A DNA stretch of 64,000 nt, from assembly GCF_001312865.1 (NCBI RefSeq), contig NZ_BBER01000003.1, forward strand, positions 211,502 to 275,501. The letters run 5' to 3'. The notes under the pieces are model-generated. The model searched no databases and was not told the origin of the DNA. It worked only from the letters and a program-made list of their open reading frames with translations. Both the position numbers and the translations under genes were made by a program. Each line of letters opens with the position of its first letter. Positions within the stretch are counted from its first letter, which is position 1. The DNA is from Lacticaseibacillus thailandensis DSM 22698 = JCM 13996 (GTDB lineage: Bacteria > Bacillota > Bacilli > Lactobacillales > Lactobacillaceae). Below, piece by piece: positions 9,758 through 18,403 of the stretch.

Positions 9758-9793
9758 CGCCACTCACGGTATCCGATTAAGCACCGCTGGGTA

Positions 9794-9836
9794 TAAAAAA
9801 ACACGCCTAACGTGAACGCGTTGGGCGTGTTTTTAT
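9794..9836. terminator. Bidirectional terminator between convergent genes
   Basis: An A-run, a stem formed by ACACGCCTAACG with CGCGTTGGGCGTGT (with G-U pairs), and a T-run lie between the stop codons of two convergent genes. Confidence 0.85.
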
Positions 9837-9842
9837 GTGCTC

Positions 9843-10472
9843 CTAGTATACGGTGGTATTAAAACGGTTGTAGTACCACAGGTAATAACGCATGGTTTCG
9901 TCACTCAGGGTGATTTTTGTGACGCTGGAGTTATCGGGCTCGGGGATGCTCATCATGTCCTGCGTACTGGTGGCGACCACCGCCGCCGCTTTAATGGTGA
10001 ATCCGTGTGACACCACGATGATGTTGTCGTCCGGGTACTGGTCGGCGGCATCGTGCATGAACGCGTCCACGCGCTGGCGTACATGGCTGAACTGCTCGCC
10101 GTCACTGGCTAACTGGACATAGTCGGGTAACACGTCGTGCAAAACGGGGTCAAACACGGAAGGGTGTTCGGCCTCCAACTGTGCGTTAGGTTGCCCGTCC
10201 CACGAGCCGTATGAGATCTCGTTGACCCGCTGATCGGTGGTTAGGGGCAGGCGCGCATCTTCGTTGAGAATGCTGGCGGTTTCCCGTGCCCGGTCAAGCG
10301 GACTGATGACGATACGGTCGGCAAAGCTGATGTCAAATTGTTGGTGCAAGCGCTGTATTTCCTGCTGGCCCGCGGTGTTAAGGTGGGTTTGCGCGTCATT
10401 GATGATGCCTTGCTTCAGGCCAAGTGCGTTTGCGGTGGTCTGACCGTGCCGAATAAAATAAAAGGTGGTCAT
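9843..10472 (-). CDS. Histidine phosphatase family protein (phosphoglycerate mutase-like)
   Basis: A cytoplasmic phosphatase of the cofactor-dependent phosphoglycerate mutase superfamily, 209 residues. FYFIRHGQTTANA at the N-terminus holds the RHG motif with the phosphorylated histidine; SPLDRARETA provides the phosphate-binding arginine; SHGFTIKAAA near the C-terminus holds the second histidine. Too little is distinctive to name a substrate; it is more likely a general phosphatase than a glycolytic mutase. The ATG at 10472 is chosen over 10532 because ATGGAGGC lies just upstream and residues before it are not conserved. Confidence 0.82.
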   Translation of the reverse strand: MTTFYFIRHGQTTANALGLKQGIINDAQTHLNTAGQQEIQRLHQQFDISFADRIVISPLDRARETASILNEDARLPLTTDQRVNEISYGSWDGQPNAQLEAEHPSVFDPVLHDVLPDYVQLASDGEQFSHVRQRVDAFMHDAADQYPDDNIIVVSHGFTIKAAAVVATSTQDMMSIPEPDNSSVTKITLSDETMRYYLWYYNRFNTTVY

Positions 10473-10595
10473 AGCAAGCCTCCATCTGTGCAATTTATGT
10501 CCGGCCACATTATGGCATAAATTAGTGACCATTGTTAGCAGGCATAGTTATCGGTGGCGTGTTTAACAGTATGGACACCAGGCAAAGATGGCGAC

Positions 10596-10624
10596 TTGAC
10601 GGCCACAATTACCACGGGTAAAAT
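10596..10624 (+). promoter_or_regulatory. Sigma-A promoter of the LysE-family gene
   Basis: TTGACG (10596-10601), a 17-base spacer and TAAAAT (10619-10624). It would start a leader of about 140 bases before the ATG at 10774. Confidence 0.7.
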
Positions 10625-10676
10625 CTTAGTTAAGTTAAATTGCTATTGGGTCAGTTTGTCGTCGGGCAACTGGCTT

Positions 10677-10743
10677 AGGCACTCACTTCACGATCGTAGG
10701 CACGGCGCATGGCGCTGGAAGATTGTGTGGTGAGTGCCTTTTT
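10677..10743 (+). promoter_or_regulatory. Leader terminator (candidate attenuator) before the LysE-family exporter
   Basis: AGGCACTCAC (10677-10686) pairs with GTGAGTGCCT (10730-10739). A second stem, CACGATC with GATTGTG, extends it, followed by T-rich sequence. An upstream hairpin (GTCAGTT with AACTGGC, about 10650-10675) lies between the promoter and this terminator. The hairpin sits inside the 5' leader, after a good promoter and before the gene, so it may control read-through. It does not resemble the lysine riboswitch core. Confidence 0.5.
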
Positions 10744-10773
10744 CTTTGTGGATAGTAGCGTGAGGAGGCCAAC

Positions 10774-11392
10774 ATGTTAGCAGTTTATTTGCGCGGGATG
10801 CTGATTAGCATTGCCCTAGTTAGTTCCATCGGGATGCAAAACCTCTTTGTCTTCAATAGTGCCATGAGCAACCGACTCCGGCGGGCCTTGTTGATCGCCG
10901 CTTTTGTGTGGGTAGCGGATACCACGTTAACGGTGGTGGCCTTTTTGGGCGTGGGCACGATTATTACCCATTACCAATGGCTCAAGTTAGTGATTTTGCT
11001 GGTCGGCGGCGTAGTGGTAATTTGGATGGGTTGGGGAATCTTACGGAGCGCCAACGCTACCACGTTGGGTGGTGGTGATACCGCCATGCCGCTCAAGGAG
11101 GCGTTTACGGGCGCCTGGGTGGTGGCCTTTGCCAACCCCCAAGCCATCATTGATACCAGCGTGTCATTCGGGGCGATGCGCAGTACGCTCAGCAATAGTC
11201 AGGTGCTGCCGTTCTTATTGGGCATTTTAAGTAGCACAGCGCTGTGGTTTTTTTGGTGTCACCCTAATTATCGGCATACTCAAGAACCGACTACCACGGC
11301 GGTTCCTGTTGTGGATCAACATTATTTCAGGCGCTATTGTGATGGTCTATGGCGTGACGCTGGTTGGACACGCGGTACTGATGGTGGTGTGA
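10774..11392 (+). CDS. LysE/ArgO-family amino acid exporter (one frameshift)
   Basis: A membrane exporter of about 205 residues with five or six hydrophobic helices. The start MLAVYLRGMLISIALVSSIG and GMQNLFVFNSA match the LysE/RhtB family, and FANPQAIIDT is the conserved loop. Members export lysine, arginine or other basic amino acids. The frame breaks at the T7 run 11248-11254; removing one T restores ALWFFGVTLIIGIL and a last helix ending at TGA 11390-11392. GTGAGGAGG is a strong ribosome binding site. A leader terminator upstream suggests regulated expression. Confidence 0.82.
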
Positions 11393-11449
11393 GGTATTTC
11401 CCGGGAATATTTGTTCGGCGCGAGTAACGAGCAGCCGCTCTAACCGTGA

Positions 11450-12139
11450 TTACCGCAACGCCCAGTCCACCGCTGCCTCCGCATGGATTCGGGTTGTGTC
11501 GAATAGCGGTAATTCCGTATCCGCTGGCTGTACGAGCAAGTCCAGTTCGGTGCAACCCAGAATCAGTCCCTGGGCGCCGGCTTGTTGTAACTGTTCAATG
11601 GTTGCCAGCATCTTGGCCTTAGAGCTCGGCTCCTTCTGACCCACCACGAGTTCCTCGTAGATAATGCGGTTGACTTCATCAATGCCGGCAGCGTTGGGAG
11701 TGAGCACCTCGATACTCGCAGCTGCGATCCGCTGCTTGTAAAAGTCTTCTTGCACCGTGTATTTGGTCCCGAGCAGTCCCACCCGCGTAATGTGTTGTTG
11801 TTGCAAAGCCGCAATGGTGGCGTCGGCGATATGTAACAACGGGATCTTGATGTAGGACTGAATCTGCGTGGCTACTTTGTGCATCGTGTTGGCGCCAATC
11901 AGGATAAAGTCGGCCCCGGCTAACTCCAAACCGTGCGCGGCGCGGCCGAGGATGTCCGCACTCTTATCCCACTCGTTGCGTTCCTGGCACCGGGCGATTT
12001 CGTCAAAGTCGACGCTGGCAATCAGAATTTTGGCGGAGTGGACCCCGCCAAGGCGTTTGTTGACCAACGTATTAATTAGCTGGTAGTAGGTGACGGTACT
12101 TTCCCAACTCATGCCACCCAGTAAACCGATTGTTTTCAA
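11450..12139 (-). CDS. Aspartate/glutamate racemase-family protein
   Basis: A cytoplasmic PLP-independent racemase of 229 residues, related to YgeA/RacX. LKTIGLLGGMSWEST at the start and ILGCTELDLLV near the C-terminus (second catalytic Cys) are clear. At the first catalytic position the motif reads IGANTMHK, so Ala replaces the Cys (or Thr in YgeA-type enzymes). This suggests altered activity, or a broad-specificity amino acid racemase. Start: TTG at 12139 with AAAGGAAG about 9 bases upstream is preferred; the longer frame beginning at 12193 adds unconserved residues. It converges on the LysE-family gene. Confidence 0.8.
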   Translation of the reverse strand: MKTIGLLGGMSWESTVTYYQLINTLVNKRLGGVHSAKILIASVDFDEIARCQERNEWDKSADILGRAAHGLELAGADFILIGANTMHKVATQIQSYIKIPLLHIADATIAALQQQHITRVGLLGTKYTVQEDFYKQRIAAASIEVLTPNAAGIDEVNRIIYEELVVGQKEPSSKAKMLATIEQLQQAGAQGLILGCTELDLLVQPADTELPLFDTTRIHAEAAVDWALR

Positions 12140-12253
12140 TGTGACCACTTCCTTTGGCACTATCCTAGCATTAAATTGTTGACGGGTGGTCAAAATTTAG
12201 TGTGGGGGGCCCACTCTCCGTGACCAGTTAGGGGGCTCATAGTGCTGCCAACC

Positions 12254-12298
12254 AAAAAAACTAGGTGTAGCCACCAAACTGGCTGCACCTAGTTTTTA
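12254..12298. terminator. Strong terminator after mmuM
   Basis: A 17-bp stem with arms at 12257-12273 and 12280-12296 (core CTAGGTG / CACCTAG), flanked by A and T runs, so it can act in both directions. It lies just after the stop of the minus-strand homocysteine methyltransferase gene. Confidence 0.9.
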
Positions 12299-12320
12299 AA
12301 TTCAAAGACTAATGTTATTG

Positions 12321-13247
12321 TTATTCCGCTTCGTCAATGGCGACGCGGATGGTGCCGATATCGGTCGGCGTCGTACGGCAACAACCACCGATGATGGCAG
12401 CACCGGCCGTGATCCATTCTGGCACCAGGTCCGTGAAGCTGGCAGCGTGTGGGTTGGTCACCCAACTCTTGGAGCTGGGGTCGTAGGTATCGCCGTTGTT
12501 GGGGTAGACAATCAGTGGCTTTTCCGTGGCGTGACGTAGTACCCGCAACGCTGGGGTGATGGTTTCCATGCTAGTACAGTTGACCCCAATGGCCTCAATT
12601 TGCGGGTTATCGTTCAGCGCCGCTGCAGCCCGGGCCAACGGTGTACCGTCAGCGAGGTGGTGGGGGTCACTAATACTGAAGGAGACCCAAGCGGTGAGGT
12701 CGGGGAACTCTTGACTGAGTAGCTCGACCAACGCGGTGACCTCGTCGTTGTTTGGTTGGGTCTCAAAGGCAAAGAGGTCGACGCCAGCGGCAGCTAATGC
12801 ACGCATCCGCATCAGGTGAAAGTCATGATACTGGGTGTCGCTCAGCTGGTACTTCCCGGTGTACTCGCTCCCGTCGGCCAGAAACGCACCGTAAGGGCCC
12901 ACACTACCGGCGACGAGACGCTCATCGCTACGGGTGGCGTGATCACGCGCGGCTTGGGCTAACGCGACGGCTTTGGTGATGAGCTTGCTACTGACCACGT
13001 GGTCGATACCCTGCTGGGCAAAGCCTTGTGGTGTGGCCTGGTAGGTGTCAGTAGTGGCGATGTCGGCACCCGCGGCATAGTAATCCGCGTGTACCGCCTG
13101 GACTGCCTCTGGATCCGTGGTCAACGCTAGCGCGGACCACAAACTATTGTTGGTATCAACACCCCGCCGGTCCAGCTCCGTGCCCATGGCGCCGTCGTCG
13201 ACCAGGTAGTGACGTTGATTGAGTAAAGTGGTTAGTGGATTCTGCAT
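12321..13247 (-). CDS. mmuM: Homocysteine S-methyltransferase
   Basis: A cytoplasmic enzyme that transfers methyl from S-methylmethionine or SAM to homocysteine to give methionine. The 308-residue protein has LVDDGAMGTELDRRG at the N-terminus, a zinc cysteine in IGVNCTS and the paired zinc cysteines in IIGGCCRTTP near the end, as in YbgG/MmuM. The ATG at 13247 is chosen for the GGAGGT ten bases upstream. It is divergent from an S-methylmethionine permease homologue, which supports use of plant-derived S-methylmethionine. Confidence 0.92.
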   Translation of the reverse strand: MQNPLTTLLNQRHYLVDDGAMGTELDRRGVDTNNSLWSALALTTDPEAVQAVHADYYAAGADIATTDTYQATPQGFAQQGIDHVVSSKLITKAVALAQAARDHATRSDERLVAGSVGPYGAFLADGSEYTGKYQLSDTQYHDFHLMRMRALAAAGVDLFAFETQPNNDEVTALVELLSQEFPDLTAWVSFSISDPHHLADGTPLARAAAALNDNPQIEAIGVNCTSMETITPALRVLRHATEKPLIVYPNNGDTYDPSSKSWVTNPHAASFTDLVPEWITAGAAIIGGCCRTTPTDIGTIRVAIDEAE

Positions 13248-13418
13248 AAATACCTCCATGCTTGCATATTCGGCCCACAAAGTGAGATAGTGAATCACAA
13301 GCGCGTTAAAGACATTGTAGCACGCCAGCGGGCACCTGAAAATTATCCGTAGTAATATCGGTGTCATCCCGCTGATGCATTCGGCGTGCAGGCAGTACAT
13401 ACACTGGGAGGTAGCAAC

Positions 13419-14822
13419 TTGGCGGCACAGCACGAAACGTTAAAACGCAAAATGGAGTCCCGACACCTACTGATGATCTCACTGGGTGGGGTCATTGGGA
13501 CGGGACTCTTCCTTAGTTCGGGTTACACCATTCATGAAGCGGGGCCAATTGGCACCATTCTCGCCTACGCCATTGGGGCGGTCGTGGTGTATCTGGTCAT
13601 GTTGTGCCTGGGCGAATTATCCGTGGCGATGCCCGAAACTGGTTCGTTTCACGTCTACGCTGACCGTTTTATCGGCCCGGGCACCGGGTTCACGGTGGCC
13701 ATCCTCTACTGGCTGACCTGGACGGTAGCATTGGGTTCGGAGTTCACCGCCGCGGGGCTAATGATGCGCAAATGGTTCCCCGATTCACCAACGTGGGTGT
13801 GGAGCCTGCTGTTTATGGTGGTAATTGTGGTGTCCAACGCGCTGTCCGTGCGTTTCTTTGCGGAGACCGAGTTTTGGTTTTCTAGCATCAAAGTCGTGGC
13901 CATCATTGCTTCATCATCCTGGGTGGCCTGGCGATTATCGGGGTCATTCACCTGAACGGTACCCAGCACGCACCGTTACTGCATAACCTGACCAAAGATG
14001 GGTGGTTCCCCACGGGCTTTAAGGGTGTCTTCACGACGATGTTGACGGTTAACTTTGCTTTTTCTGGGACCGAACTGATCGGTGTCACCGCCGGGGAGAC
14101 GAAGGACCCGGCCCACAATATCCCCCAAGCCATTCGGACCACACTCTTGCGGCTGGTAATTTTTTTTCATCGGCAGTATCTTCGTGATGGCCGCACTGAT
14201 TCCGTGGCAGCATGCGGGGGTCAACCAGAGTCCCTTCGTGCTGGTCTTCAACCAGATTGGGCTACCATTTGCTGGTGACCTGATGAACTTCGTGGTGTTG
14301 ACCGCGATTCTATCGGCGGCCAACTCTGGTTTGTACGCGTCGACGCGCATGCTGTGGTCGCTAGCCCATGAGGGTATGATCAGCCGCCGCTTTGCGCATA
14401 CCAGTCGCCGCGGTGTACCGCTACTGGCACTAGCCGTCAGCATGATCGGTGGGATCCTGGCTCTCACGTCCAGCGTTGTGGCGGCGGACACCGTCTACCT
14501 GGTCCTCGTGTCGGTATCAGGACTGGCAGTCGTCATCGTCTGGATGGCCATTGCGCTCTCCGAAATCAACTTCCGGCGGCAGTGGCTGGCCCAGGGCCAC
14601 ACGGTCAGTGAGCTCCAATTCCGCACACCGGGCTACCCGGTGGTGCCGTGGGCCGCGTTGATCATGAGCTTGCTGTCGTGCGTGCTGATTATCTTTGACC
14701 CTAATCAGCGTAGTAGTCTGTTTTACATGTTGCCATTTATCGCACTTTGTTACGGTTTCTATTACGGCCGCGAGGCGTGGCGGCGGCACCGTGGCAGTAA
14801 ATTTTCACGTTCCCAGCATTAA
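13419..14822 (+). CDS. mmuP: Amino acid permease, probably S-methylmethionine permease (two frameshifts)
   Basis: A 12-helix APC-superfamily permease of about 467 residues. [21 protein letters not shown] (cited in part) is the typical first helix of this family, and [18 protein letters not shown] is a conserved loop. Divergent pairing with mmuM points to S-methylmethionine uptake. One base seems missing near 13910 and one T extra in the T8 run 14160-14167; the two compensate, so the total length is a multiple of three. The TTG start at 13419 follows GGGAGGT. A general amino acid permease remains possible. Confidence 0.8.
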
Positions 14823-14859
14823 TTCTGTGCGTTAAATTAAAGAAAGGTTGTAAAATGTG

Positions 14860-14897
14860 TTGACAAATATGGCTATCGCTAATAAGATAGCCATATT
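14860..14897 (+). promoter_or_regulatory. liv promoter overlapped by a 12-bp inverted repeat
   Basis: TTGACA (14860-14865), a 17-base spacer and TAAGAT (14883-14888) form a good sigma-A promoter. A perfect inverted repeat, AATATGGCTATC (14866-14877) and GATAGCCATATT (14886-14897) with an 8-base centre, covers the spacer, the -10 and the start site. This placement fits a repressor operator. The regulator is unknown. Confidence 0.8.
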
Positions 14898-14926
14898 GAA
14901 TCGGTAGCGCGAAAGGAGGAATCGCC

Positions 14927-14998
14927 ATGATTATTACTAACGGTACAACATCCGTGACGATGCCTGCTTTTGCGTTGCTAGCCTTGTTGTTGAGGTAA
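14927..14998 (+). CDS. Leucine-rich leader peptide of the liv operon
   Basis: A 23-codon open frame with an excellent ribosome binding site (AAAGGAGGA, 14912-14920) six bases before the ATG. The peptide begins MIITNG and ends ALLALLLR, with five Leu among its last seven residues (codons TTG, CTA, TTG, TTG, TTG), two adjacent Ile near the start and one Val. It ends about 70 bases before an intrinsic terminator and about 200 bases before livJ. The position, strong ribosome site and skewed Leu content fit a translated attenuator sensing charged leucine tRNA. Confidence 0.78.
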   Translation: MIITNGTTSVTMPAFALLALLLR

Positions 14999-15022
14999 AG
15001 GACCCGGTTACGGCGATAGGCC

Positions 15023-15122
15023 GTCAATTGAGCCTTATTCACTTTGGCAATGGGGCTCATCCGGTAAGTTAACGGTGGACCCTGATGTAGCAGTTGCTGC
15101 ATGAAGGTCCACCGTTTTTTTT
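15023..15122 (+). promoter_or_regulatory. Attenuator terminator and possible antiterminator of the liv operon
   Basis: AACGGTGGACC (15071-15081) pairs with GGTCCACCGTT (15106-15116), with an inner ATGTAGCA/TGCTGCAT stem, followed by eight T. An alternative pairing is visible: TGAGCC (near 15033) with GGCTCA (near 15054), extended by CCGT(C)AA with TTAACGG. This would use up the 5' arm of the terminator. I infer a terminator/antiterminator choice set by ribosome position on the leader peptide. Confidence 0.6.
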
Positions 15123-15204
15123 GCGGGATGGATGCGCACATAGGTTGCTGTGGTTGGTTTTACACATATTGAGTGTGGGAATAGATTAGAAGGAGATTAG
15201 GACG

Positions 15205-16395
15205 ATGAAGAAAACTTTCAAACGTATCGCACTGGGATTTGCCGCCGCGGCCATGGTGACCATCATGGCAGGCTGTTCCAGTTCCGCGAAGGCCAAAGGC
15301 AATAGTGCCAGTGGCAACACCATTAAAGTGGGGGTCAACATGGAACTTTCTGGTTCGACGGCTGGTTATGGTGAGCAGGAAAAGAAGGGGATCGAGCTGG
15401 CCTTTGAGAAGATCAACAAGGCTGGTGGCGTTAAGGTCAAGGGCAAGAAGATGAAGCTCAAGCCGGTTTACCGTGACAACAAGTCATCGACCACCAGTGC
15501 CGCTTCCGTTGCCGCCCAGTTGGTGAACAACGACAAAGTGGTGGCAGTGGTCGGGCCGGCCACGACCAACGATTCGACGGCGGCCATTCCGAACGTGACT
15601 AAGGCGTCCGTACCGATGATCACACCATCCGCTACGGATGCTGGCTACACGCTACAGAAGAACGGCAAGGTCCAGCCATACGCATTCCGCGCTTGCTTCA
15701 CGGACAGTTTCCAAGCGACGGCAGCTGCTAAATTTGCCTACAACACGCTGAAGGTGAAGAAGGTTGCCATCTTGGCTGACAACGCCAGTGACTATGGCAC
15801 CGGCCTGACCAAGGCCTTTAAGAAGACCTTCAAGGGCGACGTGGTCTCCACCCAGTACTTCCAGGCGGGTGACAAGGACTTCAACGCTACGCTGACCAGC
15901 CTGAAGAACAAGAAGTTTGACGCTCTGTACGTTCCGGGCTACTACTCTGAAGTTGGCCTGATCATCAAGCAGGCACGGCAGATGGGCATCAAGACGCCAA
16001 TTATTGGGGCTGACGGTATGGGTGACCCGTCGCTGCCCAAGATCGCTGGTAGCAATAACGCCACGAACGTTTACTACAGCACGCCATTCTCCACTAAGTC
16101 CGCTGACACGAACACGACCGTCAAGAACTTCATGGCTGATTACAAGCAGAAGTTCAACGCCGAAGCCCCAACGTTCTCCGCACTGGCTTACGACTCGGTC
16201 TACATGGTCAAAGCTGCCATTGAAAAGGCCAACTCGACGAACTCCGTCGATATCGCCAAGGCACTGGGCAAGCTGAAGAACATGAAGGGTGTCACCGGGA
16301 CAATGAGTATTGACAGTAAGCACAACCCTGAAAAGACGGTTTCCATTGAGCAGATGACCAATGGGCAGATCGTGAAGGCCTACTCCGTTAAGTAG
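15205..16395 (+). CDS. livJ: Branched-chain amino acid ABC transporter substrate-binding lipoprotein
   Basis: The extracellular receptor for leucine, isoleucine and valine. The 396-residue protein has a lipoprotein signal (KKTFKR then a hydrophobic core and the lipobox MAGC at residue about 24). It then has a periplasmic-binding-protein type I fold starting IKVGVNMELSGSTAGYG and containing VVGPATTNDSTAAIPN and GYYSEVGLIIKQAR. AAGGAG precedes the ATG. It is the first structural gene of livJHMGF; the 170-base gap to livH may allow extra receptor synthesis. Confidence 0.93.
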   Translation: MKKTFKRIALGFAAAAMVTIMAGCSSSAKAKGNSASGNTIKVGVNMELSGSTAGYGEQEKKGIELAFEKINKAGGVKVKGKKMKLKPVYRDNKSSTTSAASVAAQLVNNDKVVAVVGPATTNDSTAAIPNVTKASVPMITPSATDAGYTLQKNGKVQPYAFRACFTDSFQATAAAKFAYNTLKVKKVAILADNASDYGTGLTKAFKKTFKGDVVSTQYFQAGDKDFNATLTSLKNKKFDALYVPGYYSEVGLIIKQARQMGIKTPIIGADGMGDPSLPKIAGSNNATNVYYSTPFSTKSADTNTTVKNFMADYKQKFNAEAPTFSALAYDSVYMVKAAIEKANSTNSVDIAKALGKLKNMKGVTGTMSIDSKHNPEKTVSIEQMTNGQIVKAYSVK

Positions 16396-16565
16396 TAGCG
16401 CCCGACACAACACGCAGTATCGGTGGTCCCGGGCGGGAATCGACGGTGTCGGTTTCGGCTCGGGACTGCTTATACGTTCGTGTAGTTAATCACGTGTGGG
16501 CGTGGTGTCCTGCGCATACAGCGCGGCGGCAGCCACCCAGGTAGCAATCACGAGGAGGTTTGATT

Positions 16566-17441
16566 GTGCACACAGTCATGCAACAATTAATCAACGGTAT
16601 TTCGCTGGGCAGTATTTACGCGCTGTTGGCGTTAGGCTACACGATGGTCTACGGGATCATCAAACTACTCAACTTTGCGCATGGTGATGTGTACATGTTG
16701 GGGGCGTTTTGGGGCTACTATGTCATTAACTATTGGCACTTTAACTTTATCTTTGCCTCATCTCCACCATGGCTATTACCGCATTGGTGGGGGTCATCAT
16801 CGAGTTTCTGGCGTACCGGCCACTACGGCACGCGCCGCGTGTGGCGGCGCTGATTACCGCCATCGGGGTGTCGTACTTCCTGGAAAACGGGATGTCCTAC
16901 CTGTATGGCGCGAGTGCCCGTAACTTCCCCCAGGTAATCAAGCAACATAGTTACCACGTGGCGGGGATCACCATTTCCAACATTCAACTCATTATTTTGG
17001 GTACCGCCATTTTCCTGATGGTCGCTCTGCAGTTGGTCATCAAACAGACCAAGATGGGCAAGGCCATGCGGGCCGTGGCCAACGACCCGGACGCGGCGCA
17101 GTTAGTGGGCATCAACCCGAACCACGTGATCTCCTTCACCTTTGCCATTGGTTCTGCTGGCGGGTGCTGGTGGGGTGCTCATTGGCCTCTACTACAATTC
17201 TATTGACCCGCTCATGGGCATGACGCCCGGGATCAAAGCCTTTGTGGCGGCGGTGGTTGGCGGCATTGGGTCCATCCCCGGTGCGTCCATCGGTGGCTTT
17301 CTTATCGGCATCCTGGAAACGGCCACGCAGGCGGTGGGCCTGTCCGCATACAAGGACGCAGCGGTGTACGTGGTACTGATCATCATCCTGCTGGTCATGC
17401 CGTCAGGAATATTCGGGAAGAACAAGAAGGAAAAGGTTTAG
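16566..17441 (+). CDS. livH: Branched-chain amino acid ABC transporter permease LivH (two frameshifts)
   Basis: A membrane permease of about 291 residues. The N-terminus MQQLINGISLGSIYALLALG with YTMVYGIIKLLNFAHGD is the LivH hallmark; VANDPDAAQLVGIN is the coupling loop; VGGIGSIPGASIGGFLIG closes the protein. The frame is lost near 16757 (one base missing) and regained near 17157 (one extra G in GCTGGCGGG); the two compensate. The GTG at 16566 follows GAGGAGG by seven bases. It forms the channel with LivM. Confidence 0.88.
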
Positions 17442-17450
17442 GGGGACACT

Positions 17451-18403
17451 ATGCAAAGAAATATCAAAGCAAATGCGATTTGGCTATTAATAATGGTCGC
17501 CGGCTTTGCCTCATCGATGCGTGTGAGTTCGCCGGCCTGATCAACACCTTCATTGAAAACGCATTGGTAACCATCGGCATCAACGTCATCCTCGCGACGG
17601 GGCTGAACTTGATCATCGGTTTTACCGGCCAGTTCAGCCTGGGCCACGCCGGGTTTATGGCCATTGGGGCATACGCCACCGGAATCATCACTGAGTACGC
17701 CACGACGGCCGTGGGCTTTTGGCTGTCGGTCGTCGTGGGGGTGGTGATTGCTATTATTGCGGCCATCATCATCGGGGTACCGACGCTCCGGCTACGGGGT
17801 GACTACCTGGCCATTGCCACGATGGGGGCGTCCGAGATTATCCGCGTTGTCATTAACAACCTCAAAATTACCAACGGCCCCTCAGGTATTTTCAACATTC
17901 CGATGTACGCGACCTGGCCGGTTGTGTACGTGGTGATGTGTATCGTGGTCATCATGACCGTTAATTTCATCCATGCACGCTCCGGACGGGCAGTGATGTC
18001 CGTGCGGGAAGATGACATCGCAGCCGAAGCGGTGGGACTGAACACGACCAAGTGGAAGCTATCCACGTTCGTCTTTGGCGCGGCCACGGCGGCGGTGGCG
18101 GGCTCACTGCACGCTAGCTATATCCAAATGATTGCCCCCAGTGACTTTGGTATCATGAACACCATCGCTATCCTCATCATCGTGGTGCTCGGTGGCATTG
18201 GTAGTATGACCGGGACCGTCGTGGCGGCCGTGGTGCTCGGCGTGATCGATACCGTGCTCCAGAACTTTGGTACGCTGCGGATGGTTATTTACGCGTTGGC
18301 ACTGATTCTGCTGATGGTCTTCAAGCCATCCGGTCTGTTGGGACGGCACGAGTTGACGTTCCGCTGGGTTGGTAAGAAACGGAAGGCGGGAGGTGCCGAA
18401 TGA
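17451..18403 (+). CDS. livM: Branched-chain amino acid ABC transporter permease LivM (one frameshift)
   Basis: The second membrane subunit, about 317 residues. After a first helix (MQRNIKANAIWLLIMVAGFA), the frame breaks near 17530, one base missing, and continues AGLINTFIENALVTIGIN, GFTGQFSLGHAGFMAIGAYA and IVVLGGIGSMTGTVVAA, typical LivM motifs. An ATG at 17451 with AGGGGG six bases upstream is the start; the downstream ATG at 17480 would lack the first helix. Its TGA overlaps the ATG of livG. Confidence 0.88.

Noticed and set aside
10645..10678. A 12-codon leader peptide before the LysE-family terminator
   Set aside because: The frame begins with TTG, has no ribosome binding site and no enrichment in Lys or Arg codons.
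11393..11413. A second copy of the 22-bp CCCGGG palindrome, seen as TATTTCCCGGGAATATT
   Set aside because: Symmetry is perfect only over the central ten bases and it lies between convergent genes, where an operator is unlikely.
15071..15090. A T-box motif, suggested by GGTGGACC before livJ
   Set aside because: The sequence is the 5' arm of the terminator, lacks the AGGGTGGNACCGCG core and no specifier stem is visible upstream.
16396..16565. A transcription terminator between livJ and livH
   Set aside because: CCGACAC and GGTGTCGG could pair across about 45 bases, but no T tract follows, so I do not claim a terminator.
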